From Rhodospirillales bacterium (GTDB lineage Bacteria > Pseudomonadota > Alphaproteobacteria > Reyranellales > Reyranellaceae): a stretch of DNA of 59,219 nucleotides. The stretch covers positions 1 through 59,219 of the forward strand of contig JACPOB010000137.1 of the NCBI GenBank assembly GCA_016185145.1. Reading direction: 5' to 3'. The translations under genes were made by a program, and so were the position numbers. Positions 40,882 to 49,605 of the stretch are shown in pieces; within the stretch, counting starts at the first letter, position 1, and each line of letters starts with the position of its first letter. The notes under the pieces are model-generated. The model had not been told where the DNA came from and searched no databases. It saw only the letters and a list, made by a program, of their open reading frames with translations.

Positions 40882-41678
40882 AGGCTGTCGCCGGACTCGC
40901 TGCCGTGCTGGGCGCTGCTGCGGCGCTGCTGCTCGCCGGCCCCGCCGGTGCGCAGATGCGGCCTCATCGCGCGGAGTACACGCTGCGTCTCGGCACCGCG
41001 CTCAATGCCACGCGCATCGGCACCATCGTCCAGGACATCACGCAGGACTGCGACGGCTGGCGGCTGCGGCGCGAGCTTGTGGTCGATGCTTCACTCACGC
41101 CCTCGTTCAAGGTGAGCTTCACCTCGCGTCTGCAGGGCGAGGAGCCGCGCCGCAGCGACTTCGCCTGGCGCGCAGGCCAGGTCCTGAACGGCGCCGAGCG
41201 CGAGGTGCGGGGCACGGCGGAGAGAGAGCACGGCGCTTGGCGGGTCGACAGGACGACGCCCGATGGCCCGCAGCCGTCGGTCCTGCCCTCGTTCACCCTG
41301 ATGCCGGTCACGGCCGTCGACTATCTTGTCCGACGCCTGGCAAGGGGCAGCGAGGAGTTTCCGCTGCTCCTGTTCGTTCCCGAGGCCGAGGGCGGCGCCT
41401 TCAGGCTCGACGTGAAGCGCGCCACCACCGGCGCCGCCGACACGACACCGCCATCGCAACGTCGTGTCGAGGTGCCGGGCAGGCAATCCTGGCCGTTCAG
41501 CCTCGCCGTCACGCGTGCGGGCCAGCCCGGCGCCAAGCCCATCGTCACCTTGCGCGGCCGTCTCTACGATTCGGGCGTCATGGACGGCCTGGTCGCCGAT
41601 GCCGGCGTGATCACTGTGGCTGCGCACTTGCGCGAGCTGCAGATGCGCGACCCGCCGACCTGTCCGGGGACGAAGTAG
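40878..41678 (+). CDS. EipB-like (DUF1849) periplasmic envelope-integrity protein
   Basis: A 266-residue secreted protein. A signal peptide covers residues 1-25 (AAVLGAAAALLLAGPAGAQ). The mature part begins PHRAEYTLRLG and runs as a beta-rich domain with a spaced Cys pair, Cys58 (QDCDGW) and Cys262 (PTCPG), like the disulfide of Brucella EipB. EipB is a beta-spiral periplasmic protein needed for envelope integrity. Here its start overlaps the hpnN stop, so a role in hopanoid delivery or outer-membrane upkeep is likely but inferred. Confidence 0.75.
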   Translation: MKAVAGLAAVLGAAAALLLAGPAGAQMRPHRAEYTLRLGTALNATRIGTIVQDITQDCDGWRLRRELVVDASLTPSFKVSFTSRLQGEEPRRSDFAWRAGQVLNGAEREVRGTAEREHGAWRVDRTTPDGPQPSVLPSFTLMPVTAVDYLVRRLARGSEEFPLLLFVPEAEGGAFRLDVKRATTGAADTTPPSQRRVEVPGRQSWPFSLAVTRAGQPGAKPIVTLRGRLYDSGVMDGLVADAGVITVAAHLRELQMRDPPTCPGTK

Positions 41679-41694
41679 GCACCCCTTTCATGCT

Positions 41695-41718
41695 CCTCTC
41701 CCCCTTTAGGGGGAGAGG
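41695..41718. repeat. Dispersed palindrome after the EipB-like gene
   Basis: A perfect 10-bp stem CCTCTCCCCC/GGGGGAGAGG with a TTTA loop, followed by TTGGGTGAGGGGG. This is a widely seen style of intergenic palindrome in GC-rich proteobacteria. It may terminate the dxs-hpnN-eipB transcript ahead of hpnR. Confidence 0.7.
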
Positions 41719-41821
41719 TTGGGTGAGGGGGTTACAGGCGGCCTTCGGAGAAGAACATGAGGGTTGACCCGGAGCCCGGGACGCAATTCCATCGTGTGGA
41801 CAGAGAAACGGGGGAGCCGCG

Positions 41822-43360
41822 ATGAAAGTCCTGCTCGTTCATCCCAGTGGTCTCATGTACACCGAGGTCTATCTGCGGCTCGAGCCGCTCGGCCTCGAGC
41901 GCGTGGCGGAAGCTTGCCGGAGCGCCGGCCACGAGGTCCGCCTCCTCGACCTGCAGGTGTTCAAGCACGGACACTTCCGCCGCCTGCTGGAAACCTGGCG
42001 GCCAGATGCCGTGGCCTTCTCGCTCAACTATCTCGCCAACATCCCCGAGGTCGTCGACCTCGCGCGCCTTGCGCGCCAGCTTCTGCCCGACGCCCTCGTG
42101 TTCGTTGGCGGCCATTCGGCGAGCTTCACGGCGCGCGAGATCCTGGCCCATGGCGACGGCGCCATCGATTGCGTGGTCAAGGGCGAGGGCGAGGAGATCG
42201 CGCCCGCGATCCTCGCCGCCTTTTCGGCGCGGCAGGATCTCGCCACGCTGCCGGGCGTGGCGACGGGCGCGGGCGAGGGGCCGCCGCCCCGCATGATCCA
42301 TTCGCTCGACGAGACGATGCCGGCGCGCGACCTGGTCGCCAGGCGCCACAAGTATTTCATCGGCGTGCTCGATCCCTGCGCCTCCGTCGAGTTCTCGCGC
42401 GGCTGCCCGTGGAACTGCACCTTCTGCAGCGCCTGGACCTTCTATGGCCGCAGCTACCGCAAGGTCAGTCCGGAAGTGGTCGGCGAGGATCTGGCGCGGG
42501 TCCGCGAGCGCGGCGTGTTCATCGTCGACGACGTCGCCTTCGTCCACGCCGAGCACGGCCACGCTATCGCCGACCAGGTCGAGAAGCGCGGTATCGGCAA
42601 GCAGTACTATCTCGAGACGCGCTGCGATGTCCTGCTCAAGAACAAGGAGCTGTTCGCGCGCTGGAGGAAGCTCGGGCTCACCTACATGTTCCTCGGCGTC
42701 GAGGCGATCGACGAGGACGGCCTCAAGGCGCACCGCAAGCGGGTGAGCCTCGGCAGGAGCTTCGAGGCGATGGAGTATGCGCGCTCGCTCGGCCTCATCG
42801 TGGCGGTGAACATCATCGCCGATCCTTCCTGGGACGAAGCGCGCTTCGCCGTGGTGCGGGAATGGGCTCTGTCGGTGCCCGAGATCGTGCATGTCACCGT
42901 CAACACGCCCTATCCCGGCACCGAGACCTGGACGACCGATGCGCGAAGCCTCGCCACCCGCAACTACAGGCTCTTCGACGTGCAGCATGCCGTGGTGCCG
43001 ACGCGCCTGTCGCTGGAGAAGTTCTACGAGGAACTGGTCGATACCCAGCGGATCCTCTTCAAGAAGCACATGGGTTGGCGGGCGCTGGTCGGCGCCACCT
43101 CGATCGTCGCCGGCCACCTCGCGCGCGGCCAGACCAACTTCGTGAAAAGCCTCTGGAAGTTCGGCGGCCAGTACGACGTGCAGAAGCTGCTGCGCGACCA
43201 TCGCGAGGAGACGCGCTATCCGATCGCGCTGCCGGCCCGCAAGGCCGACAAGGTCGACCCGCGTGAGCTCTACATCCTGAGGCCCGAGCTGGTCGGCGCC
43301 GCCATGGCCACCGATCGCGACCGCCTCGGCCTCGCCAACAAGGGCTTGGGAGGCGGATGA
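41822..43360 (+). CDS. hpnR: Hopanoid C-3 methylase HpnR (B12-binding radical SAM)
   Basis: A 512-residue class B radical SAM methyltransferase. Residues about 1-135 form the cobalamin-binding domain (LLVHPSGLMYTE, GHSASF, VKGEGEE). The radical SAM [4Fe-4S] motif is CPWNCTFC (Cys195, Cys199, Cys202). The N-terminus and length match HpnR, which methylates hopanoids at C-3, better than HpnP (C-2) or HpnJ. It is separated from the dxs-hpnN-eipB unit by a palindrome and has its own ribosome site (GGGGGAGCCGCG). Distinguishing it from HpnP with certainty needs a family search. Confidence 0.82.
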   Translation: MKVLLVHPSGLMYTEVYLRLEPLGLERVAEACRSAGHEVRLLDLQVFKHGHFRRLLETWRPDAVAFSLNYLANIPEVVDLARLARQLLPDALVFVGGHSASFTAREILAHGDGAIDCVVKGEGEEIAPAILAAFSARQDLATLPGVATGAGEGPPPRMIHSLDETMPARDLVARRHKYFIGVLDPCASVEFSRGCPWNCTFCSAWTFYGRSYRKVSPEVVGEDLARVRERGVFIVDDVAFVHAEHGHAIADQVEKRGIGKQYYLETRCDVLLKNKELFARWRKLGLTYMFLGVEAIDEDGLKAHRKRVSLGRSFEAMEYARSLGLIVAVNIIADPSWDEARFAVVREWALSVPEIVHVTVNTPYPGTETWTTDARSLATRNYRLFDVQHAVVPTRLSLEKFYEELVDTQRILFKKHMGWRALVGATSIVAGHLARGQTNFVKSLWKFGGQYDVQKLLRDHREETRYPIALPARKADKVDPRELYILRPELVGAAMATDRDRLGLANKGLGGG

Positions 43361-43374
43361 TGGGGCGATATCCG

Positions 43375-43697
43375 TCAACTGCCGGCGGATGACGCCCTTT
43401 CGCCGACGGCGAACACCGGAACGGGCTGGTCGAGTGCCTTCAGGTCACGCGCATCGAGCGGCAGCAAAGGCGCCTTCAGCCGGTGAACCCCCGGAGGTCG
43501 CAGAACGCCACGACGAGCTCGACGCGGCGCCCGTCGAGCACGCTATCGTCGCCGGTGCGGTCGACTAGTTCCGCCACCTGAGGCGCGAGGAAGCGCTTCA
43601 GTCGGTACCGCCAGGTTGATGCCGGGATCGGCGACAAGTTCCTCTCTCCCGCCGCCCTATAGCACAACCTCCCGGCATGGCTGCCGGAATGTCGCAT
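43375..43697 (-). pseudogene. Remnant of a class III adenylate cyclase gene
   Basis: On the minus strand, one frame encodes RLKRFLAPQVAELVD and VELVVAFCDLRGFTG, the linker and first metal-binding Asp motif of many alphaproteobacterial adenylate cyclases, then stops. Just after the stop another frame reads DLKALDQPVPVFAVGE and ends at 43375, the usual C-terminal end of the same domain. About 150 central residues, including the second metal site, are missing. This points to a deletion plus frame change of a former full gene. Confidence 0.7.
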
Positions 43698-43749
43698 CGG
43701 CCGAAGGGTTTCGACCGTACAGGCATCCGCAGGTACAGTTGATTGGCCA

Positions 43750-43777
43750 TTGAAAATGCTACTATTGCGAGTATAGT
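43750..43777 (+). promoter_or_regulatory. Candidate promoter for the membrane hydrolase gene
   Basis: TTGAAA (43750-43755), 16-base spacer, TATAGT (43772-43777) in an AT-rich patch, 43 bases before the ATG at 43820. The match is good but unproven. Confidence 0.5.
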
Positions 43778-43819
43778 TCGCGAAGAAATCGCCAACGGCC
43801 TCGAGGACTTCGGGAAGTC

Positions 43820-45289
43820 ATGCGCCAGGCGGTCATCATAATCCACGGTATCGGCGAACAACGGCCGATGGAGACGTTGCGGGCGTTCGTCGCCGGGGCC
43901 TTCGGCGTGGAGAAGGAGGCCTTGAACGAGTTCGTGTTCAGCAAGCCGGACCGGATCGACGATACGCTGGAACTGCGGCGGCTCAGCGCCTCGACGAAAC
44001 AAGACGTTTGCAGCTCGCCCTTGAACAAGGGGTGTGAAACGGACTTCTACGAGCTGTACTGGCAGCACTTGATGTCGGGCACGACATGGTCATCGGTGCT
44101 GTTGTGGATTTACGCTCTGGCACGCGGGAAACTTACGAACAGGCTGCGCCGGGTACGTCGCTCGCTCTCCATACTGGTCGTTGCGGCAGCGGCGGCGACC
44201 GTAGCGTTGGCTCTGGGCCTTCAACTGCTTCTGGAAAGCAGTCCGCTGTGGCGAGCGGCGAGCGAGACGTTGATCCTGTCCATATCGCTGGCCGGCCTGA
44301 TCGTATGGCTCGTCGGATGGTCGCTGAGGTTGGTTCTGCGCAGCTTTGCCAAACGGATCTTTCTCGATTACGTCGGTGACGCGGCGCGCTATCTCACGCC
44401 CGACCCGCCGAACATCAAGGCGCGGCGTGACATCCGGGCGGCCGGGCTCGCTCTCCTCCGTGGATTGCACGAAGACGAGCTGAGACGCTATGAGCGCATC
44501 ATCCTGGTCGGTCACAGCCTCGGAAGCGTCATTGCCTATGACCTGATCACGTGGTTCTGGCAGGAACGGCACCATCGTCGGGAAGTGGAGAGCCGTGTCG
44601 GCAAACAGGAGACGGCGGTGATGGATCACGCCGAATCCGAGCTGCCGCACGCTGGATCGCCGCAGGCGGAACTGGTGAACGCTTCCGGGCGTACTATTCC
44701 GGTCGTCCAGCGGGCTCTATGGCGGAAACTGCGCGAAGGGGATCACCGCCTTCCCTGGCGGATCACCGATCTCATCACCCTGGGGAGCCCGCTGGCGCAC
44801 GCCGATGCGCTGCTGGCTCGCGGCAAAGAGGCATTCGACGAGGGAAAGCGGCAGCGGGAGTTCCCCACGTGCCCGCCCGCGGCCGAGGATGCGCGTGACT
44901 GCAGGCTCCTGCTGCGGACCTACAGGGACAGGAACTCGACGAGCAGGCACATACGCATCCTGCACCACGCCGCACCGTTTGCCGTGACGCGGTGGACGAA
45001 CCTCTACTTTCCCGGGGACGTCATCGGCGGTCCCGTCGCTCCGCTGTTCGGCAAGGGGGTCAGGGATGTAAAGCTGCACGCGGCCAGCCGAGGATTGTGG
45101 GATCACCTGCTTCCCGCTCTTTCGCATACCCGCTACTGGAACCATGCTGCGGAGAAACACGCGTCCTGCGCCCTTCGCTGCGCTCTTCGACTCAACGAGT
45201 ACAGCGACCCGGCGGCCTGTCCGGCCGGCGCGGCAAAGGCGCCTGAAGCGCAATCTGCCCGGATCGAACCGCCGCGCGGCGCGATCTGA
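43820..45289 (+). CDS. Membrane-anchored alpha/beta hydrolase, unrecognised family
   Basis: A 489-residue protein. The N-terminal VIIIHGIGEQ strand-loop and the nucleophile elbow VGHSLGSVIAYDL (Ser233) mark an alpha/beta hydrolase with lipase-like features. Two hydrophobic helices (about residues 113-133 and 146-170) interrupt the fold between them, so it may sit in the inner membrane. TDLITLGSPLAH and a late His (LSHTRYW) could complete the triad. The ribosome site is weak. The substrate is unknown. It follows the cyclase remnant in lower-GC DNA. Confidence 0.65.
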   Translation: MRQAVIIIHGIGEQRPMETLRAFVAGAFGVEKEALNEFVFSKPDRIDDTLELRRLSASTKQDVCSSPLNKGCETDFYELYWQHLMSGTTWSSVLLWIYALARGKLTNRLRRVRRSLSILVVAAAAATVALALGLQLLLESSPLWRAASETLILSISLAGLIVWLVGWSLRLVLRSFAKRIFLDYVGDAARYLTPDPPNIKARRDIRAAGLALLRGLHEDELRRYERIILVGHSLGSVIAYDLITWFWQERHHRREVESRVGKQETAVMDHAESELPHAGSPQAELVNASGRTIPVVQRALWRKLREGDHRLPWRITDLITLGSPLAHADALLARGKEAFDEGKRQREFPTCPPAAEDARDCRLLLRTYRDRNSTSRHIRILHHAAPFAVTRWTNLYFPGDVIGGPVAPLFGKGVRDVKLHAASRGLWDHLLPALSHTRYWNHAAEKHASCALRCALRLNEYSDPAACPAGAAKAPEAQSARIEPPRGAI

Positions 45290-45301
45290 TCGGATTCCGC
45301 T

Positions 45302-46891
45302 CTACCTCTCCAGCCAGACGTCCTCGAAGCGCCAGTTGTTGTAGATGCTGTTGACGTGCAGCGTCACGTTCTTCACCTGCGGCTGCCAGCATCCGGCGAT
45401 GCGGCCGTAGGCGATGATCGGCCGGGCGATGTCCTCCTGCAGCTTGCGGTCGATGTCCCACACCATCTGCTGGCGCTTCTTGGGGTCGAGCTCGCGCGAC
45501 TGCGCTTCGAACAGCTTGGTCATCTCGGCGTTGCAGTAGTTGTTGTAGTTGCGCAGCGAGCCGCAGGCATAGGTCTCGAACAGCGCCACGTCGGGATCGT
45601 CGACCGCGACGCCGCTCAGGTTCAGCGCCACCACGTAGTCCTTCTTGAAGACGCGGTTGTAGTAGACCGTGGTGTCGATGATCTCGAGCTCGCCGTCGAT
45701 GAAGACGTGCTTCAGCTGGTCGATGAGGATCACCGCCGGGTCCTTGAAGGTGGCGATGTTGCGCGTGCTCACCTTGACCTTGAGCCGCTTGTCCGGCCCG
45801 TAGCCCGCCTCCTTCATCAGGCCGCGGGCCTCTTCGCGCGCCTTGGCGACGTCGCCGTAGCCCGGCAGGCCCTGCAGCATTTCCGGGGGCAATCCCCAGA
45901 CGCCGTCGGGCGGCGGCACCATGATGCCGCTCAGCTTGCCTTCGCCTTCGGCCAGGATGTCGATGAAGGCCTTGCGGTCGAGCGTCAGCGCCACGGCGCG
46001 GCGGATCTTGGGATTGTCGAAGGGCGGCCGCTCGGCGTTGATGATGACGTTGGAGCTGACGCCGCTCTCGCGCATCGTGCATTGCGCGTTCGGCGCCTCG
46101 GCCTTGATGTTCTTGAGCAGCGGCACCGTGACATCGGCCGGGAAGGTCATGTCGTACTTGCCGGCGATGAAGGACAGCATGCGGGTCGAGCGGTCGGGGA
46201 TGATGGTGAACTCGATGGCGTCCAGGTAAGGCCGGCCCTTCTTCCAGTAGTCGGCGTTCTTCACCAGCTTGATGCCTTCGTTCATCTTGAACTCGGCGAG
46301 CTTGAACGGCCCGGTGCCGATTGGCCGGCGCCGCATCTGGTCGATCGGCACGTGGCAGGCGTAGATCGGCGTGTAGCCGGAGGCGAGCAGGGTGAGCAGC
46401 GACGGCTGCGGCGCCTTGAGGTGGAAGGTGACGTCCAAGTCGCCGTCGGCCGTGACCTTCTCGATATTGGTCCACCAGGTCGAGCGCGGGTTGCGCCTGA
46501 GCTTGGTTTCGCCGCTGGTCAGGAGGTCGAAGGTGCATTCGACGTCCTTCGCCGTGAACGGCTTGCCGTCGTGCCACTTCACGCCGTCGCGCAGCTTGAA
46601 CCTGAGCTTGGTGCCGCCGTCCGTCCATTCCCAGCGCGTGGCGAGGTCGGGCACGATCGAGTCCAGGCTGTTGCGCGCGACGTTCTGATCGAACATCACG
46701 AGGTTGTTGTAGAGCGACATGAAGGGCACGGCGACCGACACGGTCGCCTCTTCATGGATCGACGCACTGGGCGGCGTGTCCATGTGCTGGATGCGCAGCG
46801 TGCCGCCCGACTTCTGCGCCATCGCCGGACCGGCGACGGCCATCGCCATCGCCGCCGCGAGCCACACGAGGCGGCCCTTCATCGTCTTCAT
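45302..46891 (-). CDS. Family 5 (peptide/nickel-type) ABC transporter substrate-binding protein
   Basis: A 529-residue periplasmic solute-binding protein. The signal peptide is residues 1-25 (LAAAMAMAVAGPAMAQ). SBP_bac_5 landmarks include LRFKLRDGVKWHDGKPFTAKDV, RRPIGTGPFKL, and the ADYWKKGRPYLDAIEF segment. Such proteins bind oligopeptides or other small compounds for an ABC importer. No permease or ATPase gene lies beside it, so it is an orphan and must use components encoded elsewhere. An amidohydrolase gene lies 90 bases upstream on the same strand. Confidence 0.88.
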   Translation of the reverse strand: MKTMKGRLVWLAAAMAMAVAGPAMAQKSGGTLRIQHMDTPPSASIHEEATVSVAVPFMSLYNNLVMFDQNVARNSLDSIVPDLATRWEWTDGGTKLRFKLRDGVKWHDGKPFTAKDVECTFDLLTSGETKLRRNPRSTWWTNIEKVTADGDLDVTFHLKAPQPSLLTLLASGYTPIYACHVPIDQMRRRPIGTGPFKLAEFKMNEGIKLVKNADYWKKGRPYLDAIEFTIIPDRSTRMLSFIAGKYDMTFPADVTVPLLKNIKAEAPNAQCTMRESGVSSNVIINAERPPFDNPKIRRAVALTLDRKAFIDILAEGEGKLSGIMVPPPDGVWGLPPEMLQGLPGYGDVAKAREEARGLMKEAGYGPDKRLKVKVSTRNIATFKDPAVILIDQLKHVFIDGELEIIDTTVYYNRVFKKDYVVALNLSGVAVDDPDVALFETYACGSLRNYNNYCNAEMTKLFEAQSRELDPKKRQQMVWDIDRKLQEDIARPIIAYGRIAGCWQPQVKNVTLHVNSIYNNWRFEDVWLER

Positions 46892-46981
46892 TGTTCCCTC
46901 CTGAGATTTTCCCGGAGCCTAACACCGGTGTGTTCTCCGTGGAGGGAAGACGTGCTCCGTGGTGTTGCAGACCGAAAGCGT

Positions 46982-47932
46982 TCAGGGAGGTCCAGCCGCC
47001 GGGAGGCGGTAGAACGACGCGGCGTTCCTCCAGAAAAAGCGGTCGCGATCGGCCGCCGAACGGTCCGCGAGCATTCGGCTCAAGGAGCGGACGAGCGTGT
47101 CGTAGTCGATCCTGAGGCCGGCGACCGGGAAGTTCGTCGCGAAGATGCATCGTTCGATGCCGAAGATCGATATCGCTTCCAGGACGACGCGCCGGTTCGA
47201 CTCGTAGTCCCAAGGCTGATCCTTCAAGCCGAACTCGGAGACCTTGACGTGGACGTTCGGCTGGCGAGCGATCGCCTCCATGCCTCGGCGCCAGAAGGCC
47301 AGGCCCTCTTCGCTGCGATCCCACGGGAAGCCGGTATGGTTCAGCACGATCGGCGTGCGCGGAAACTGCCGCGCTACCTCGGCCGCTTCGACGAGATGCC
47401 AGCACGGCACGCGGAGATCCCAGGAAAGTCCGTACTTCTCGAGCAGCGAGAAGCCGCGCAGCCATTTGTCGTCCTGCATGGTGCCGGGCGCGCCGGGTGT
47501 CATCGCGCCGGGGTGCGGGGCCGTCGCCGGTTTTGACCGGATGCCGCGCACCAGCGGGAACCGCGCCTGGGCGGCAATGATCTCCTCGGCATTGTCGATA
47601 TGAAACCAGGCATGCGCGACGATGGCGCCGGGAAAGCCATGGCGGGCATTGATCTCGCTCAGCCACCTCGTCTCGCCGACCTGGTTGGCGCGATCCATTT
47701 CGGCTTCGCAATGCACGGTCGCGAGCACGTTGTGGGCGCTCGAATCCCGCAGGTAGTCTTCCGGCATGTAGTTGCGCCTCAGCGCGTCATACGGCCCCAG
47801 GAAGAAATGCGGCTCGGGCTGGTCGCTGAGGAAGGGATAACGGTTCGCCTTCAGGTCCCAAAGATGGTGGTGGCCGTCGATGAGCGTGACCGCCCCGGGC
47901 GCTTCGTTCCATTTGCCGCTGATCGTCCCCAT
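46982..47932 (-). CDS. Amidohydrolase family 2 protein (lactonase/decarboxylase type)
   Basis: A 316-residue TIM-barrel metal-dependent hydrolase. The HxH metal motif is DGHHHLWDL near residue 19, followed by ANRYPFL, a frequent sequence in this group. Later VLNHTGFPW and the C-terminal ATNFPVAGL segment carry further ligands. Members act as dicarboxylate-like lactonases, decarboxylases or 2-pyrone hydrolases. ATG 47932 is preferred to an in-frame TTG at 47941. It may share a transcript with the solute-binding protein downstream. Confidence 0.82.
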   Translation of the reverse strand: MGTISGKWNEAPGAVTLIDGHHHLWDLKANRYPFLSDQPEPHFFLGPYDALRRNYMPEDYLRDSSAHNVLATVHCEAEMDRANQVGETRWLSEINARHGFPGAIVAHAWFHIDNAEEIIAAQARFPLVRGIRSKPATAPHPGAMTPGAPGTMQDDKWLRGFSLLEKYGLSWDLRVPCWHLVEAAEVARQFPRTPIVLNHTGFPWDRSEEGLAFWRRGMEAIARQPNVHVKVSEFGLKDQPWDYESNRRVVLEAISIFGIERCIFATNFPVAGLRIDYDTLVRSLSRMLADRSAADRDRFFWRNAASFYRLPAAGPP

Positions 47933-48059
47933 GGTCCGCAATCCGTCAGTGGGAGCCTCGTGTCCCTTGATTACTTAGGGCGCGGTCCCGGAACAGTCAC
48001 GGTCGGATCGGCAACGCAGTGGCCGGCGCCGTGGGCCGCGGGCGCTGCGCATGGGTGCT

Positions 48060-48434
48060 TTAATCTTCGACCTGCGCAGCGAGCCACGTGCGGGCGGCGT
48101 CGATCGACAGGAAGGCCTTGGCCGGCCGGCCGTCCTTGCCGAGGTTCAGGAGCCGGTCGATCAGATCCAGGGAAACGTCGGGCGCGGGAACGAGCGCCAG
48201 GGCGCCGCGCTTGCCGAGCGTCGCATAGGCGGAAAGACGAGCCCCCATGGCCATGACGTCGTCGTCGGTATAGGTGCCGTATGCGGTACGGCCATCGATC
48301 AGCTTGCGATAGGGCAGCCCGCCCTGCCCAACCACGGCATCGGTGAAGTCCTCGAGGTCCTTCAGGACGAGGTGGCCATCGAACTTCGCTTCGACGTAGC
48401 GCGCCTGGTGGTCGATCGTGAAGTGGATGGGCAT
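48060..48434 (-). CDS. STAS/SpoIIAA-like protein
   Basis: A 124-residue cytoplasmic protein with the alternating strand-helix pattern of the SpoIIAA-like STAS fold: IHFTIDHQARYVEAKFDGHLVLKDL at the start, PYRKLIDGRT in the middle (the strand before the anti-sigma-type loop), and a C-terminal helix ending FLSIDAARTWL. It is often seen as a lone domain of unknown function. ATG 48434 follows GGAGACC. There is no sigma-regulation partner nearby. Confidence 0.65.
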   Translation of the reverse strand: MPIHFTIDHQARYVEAKFDGHLVLKDLEDFTDAVVGQGGLPYRKLIDGRTAYGTYTDDDVMAMGARLSAYATLGKRGALALVPAPDVSLDLIDRLLNLGKDGRPAKAFLSIDAARTWLAAQVED

Positions 48435-48600
48435 GCGGTCTCCGGTCGTGTGGCCTGCCGTTTCATTTTGCCGGCTGCCTTGGAGAAGTCCACTTTGCAC
48501 AACCTCAGCGTGCTGATGCTGCGCTGGCGATGCAATGACTCGCGATCATTGCGTCGCCGCGCACGAAATCTTGATTTGTGCCGAATCCGATATGACGGCG

Positions 48601-49239
48601 TCAGCTCCCTGCTGCCGCCGCCCGGAGGCTCGCTGCGGCCTCGGCGATGCGTGGTGGTGCGGTCGAGCGGTCATACATGCGCGCGAGATAGGCCTGCAGG
48701 TTCGGCTTGCCCTCCAGGAGGCCCTGCTCGTTCGCCCAGTCCATCAGGTAGGCGGTGACGCAGTCGGCGGCCGTGATGCCATCGCCGACGATGAAGCGGC
48801 GGCCGGCCATGTGCTGCTCGAGCACGCTCGCCATGCGCGCGAAGTCCTCGCGCGCCAGCACGATGTCCTGTGGCAGGCGCTTTTCCTGTGGCAGCAGGGC
48901 GGTATGGCGCGTGATCCGCCACAGCGGCTGCTCCAGCTCGGTCATGGCGAACATGACCCAGCGATAGACCTGGGCGCGCGCCCCCAGATCGGCGGGCAGG
49001 AGCTGCATCTGCGGGTGCTTCTCCGCGAGGTACAGCACGATCGCCGCCGATTCGGGGATCACGCGATCGCCGTCGACCAGCACGGGCACCTTGCCGGCCG
49101 GATTGAGGCGCAGGAAGCCCGGCCGGCCATGTTCGCCGGCGGGCAGGTTCACGACCTCGAACTCGAAATCGGCGCCGAGTTCCTTGAGGCCCCACAGCGC
49201 GCGCAGGGACCGGGTCGGGCCAAAGCCATAGAGTTTCAT
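48601..49239 (-). CDS. Glutathione S-transferase
   Basis: A 212-residue two-domain GST. The N-terminal thioredoxin-like domain (MKLYGFGPTRSLRALWGLKELG) has the cis-Pro context GKVPVLVDGD and the glutathione-contacting ESAAI. The C-terminal helical domain (ITAADCVTAYLMDW) has the N-capping motif with Asp. It probably conjugates or handles electrophiles using glutathione. It is cytoplasmic. The start is preceded by AAGGAGAG. It is not in an operon with its neighbours. Confidence 0.88.
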   Translation of the reverse strand: MKLYGFGPTRSLRALWGLKELGADFEFEVVNLPAGEHGRPGFLRLNPAGKVPVLVDGDRVIPESAAIVLYLAEKHPQMQLLPADLGARAQVYRWVMFAMTELEQPLWRITRHTALLPQEKRLPQDIVLAREDFARMASVLEQHMAGRRFIVGDGITAADCVTAYLMDWANEQGLLEGKPNLQAYLARMYDRSTAPPRIAEAAASLRAAAAGS

Positions 49240-49341
49240 GGTTCTCTCCTTGTTGGCGCCGCGGCACGCCGGCCGCCGGCGACGTCTCCTGAAGACGTTC
49301 GCCGCGACTCGAAGGATTCCATGGACCCGAAAGATTCCGCT

Positions 49342-49605
49342 CTAGATCTTCAAAAGGGTCGCGACGACCATGTAGGCGACCAGCAGGCCGAGGACGGTCC
49401 ACAGCACCAGTCCCTGACGATAGAAGATGTTCGTCGCCAGCCGGTATTCGGCGTAGCGCACCGCTATCGCCGGATCCATGAGGATCTCCGTGTTCTTGCG
49501 CAGATCGAAGTCGCCGAATTCGCGGGCAATCGCGTGGTTGCCGAGCGTGGCAAGGCCGGAGCACAACAGGGCGCACGCCGCCACGGTGACGATGGCGCCG
49601 ATCAT
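49342..49605 (-). CDS. Small membrane protein, unrecognised
   Basis: An 87-residue protein with two hydrophobic helices (about residues 2-23 and 66-85), separated by a charged segment with EFGDFDLRKNTEI. I do not know its family. Its ATG overlaps the stop of the TPR gene (ATGA), indicating a coupled two-gene unit. Confidence 0.62.
   Translation of the reverse strand: MIGAIVTVAACALLCSGLATLGNHAIAREFGDFDLRKNTEILMDPAIAVRYAEYRLATNIFYRQGLVLWTVLGLLVAYMVVATLLKI

Noticed and set aside
41822..43360. Assignment as HpnP or HpnJ
   Set aside because: The N-terminal sequence and length fit HpnR better; HpnJ is shorter and starts differently. A tree is needed for full certainty.
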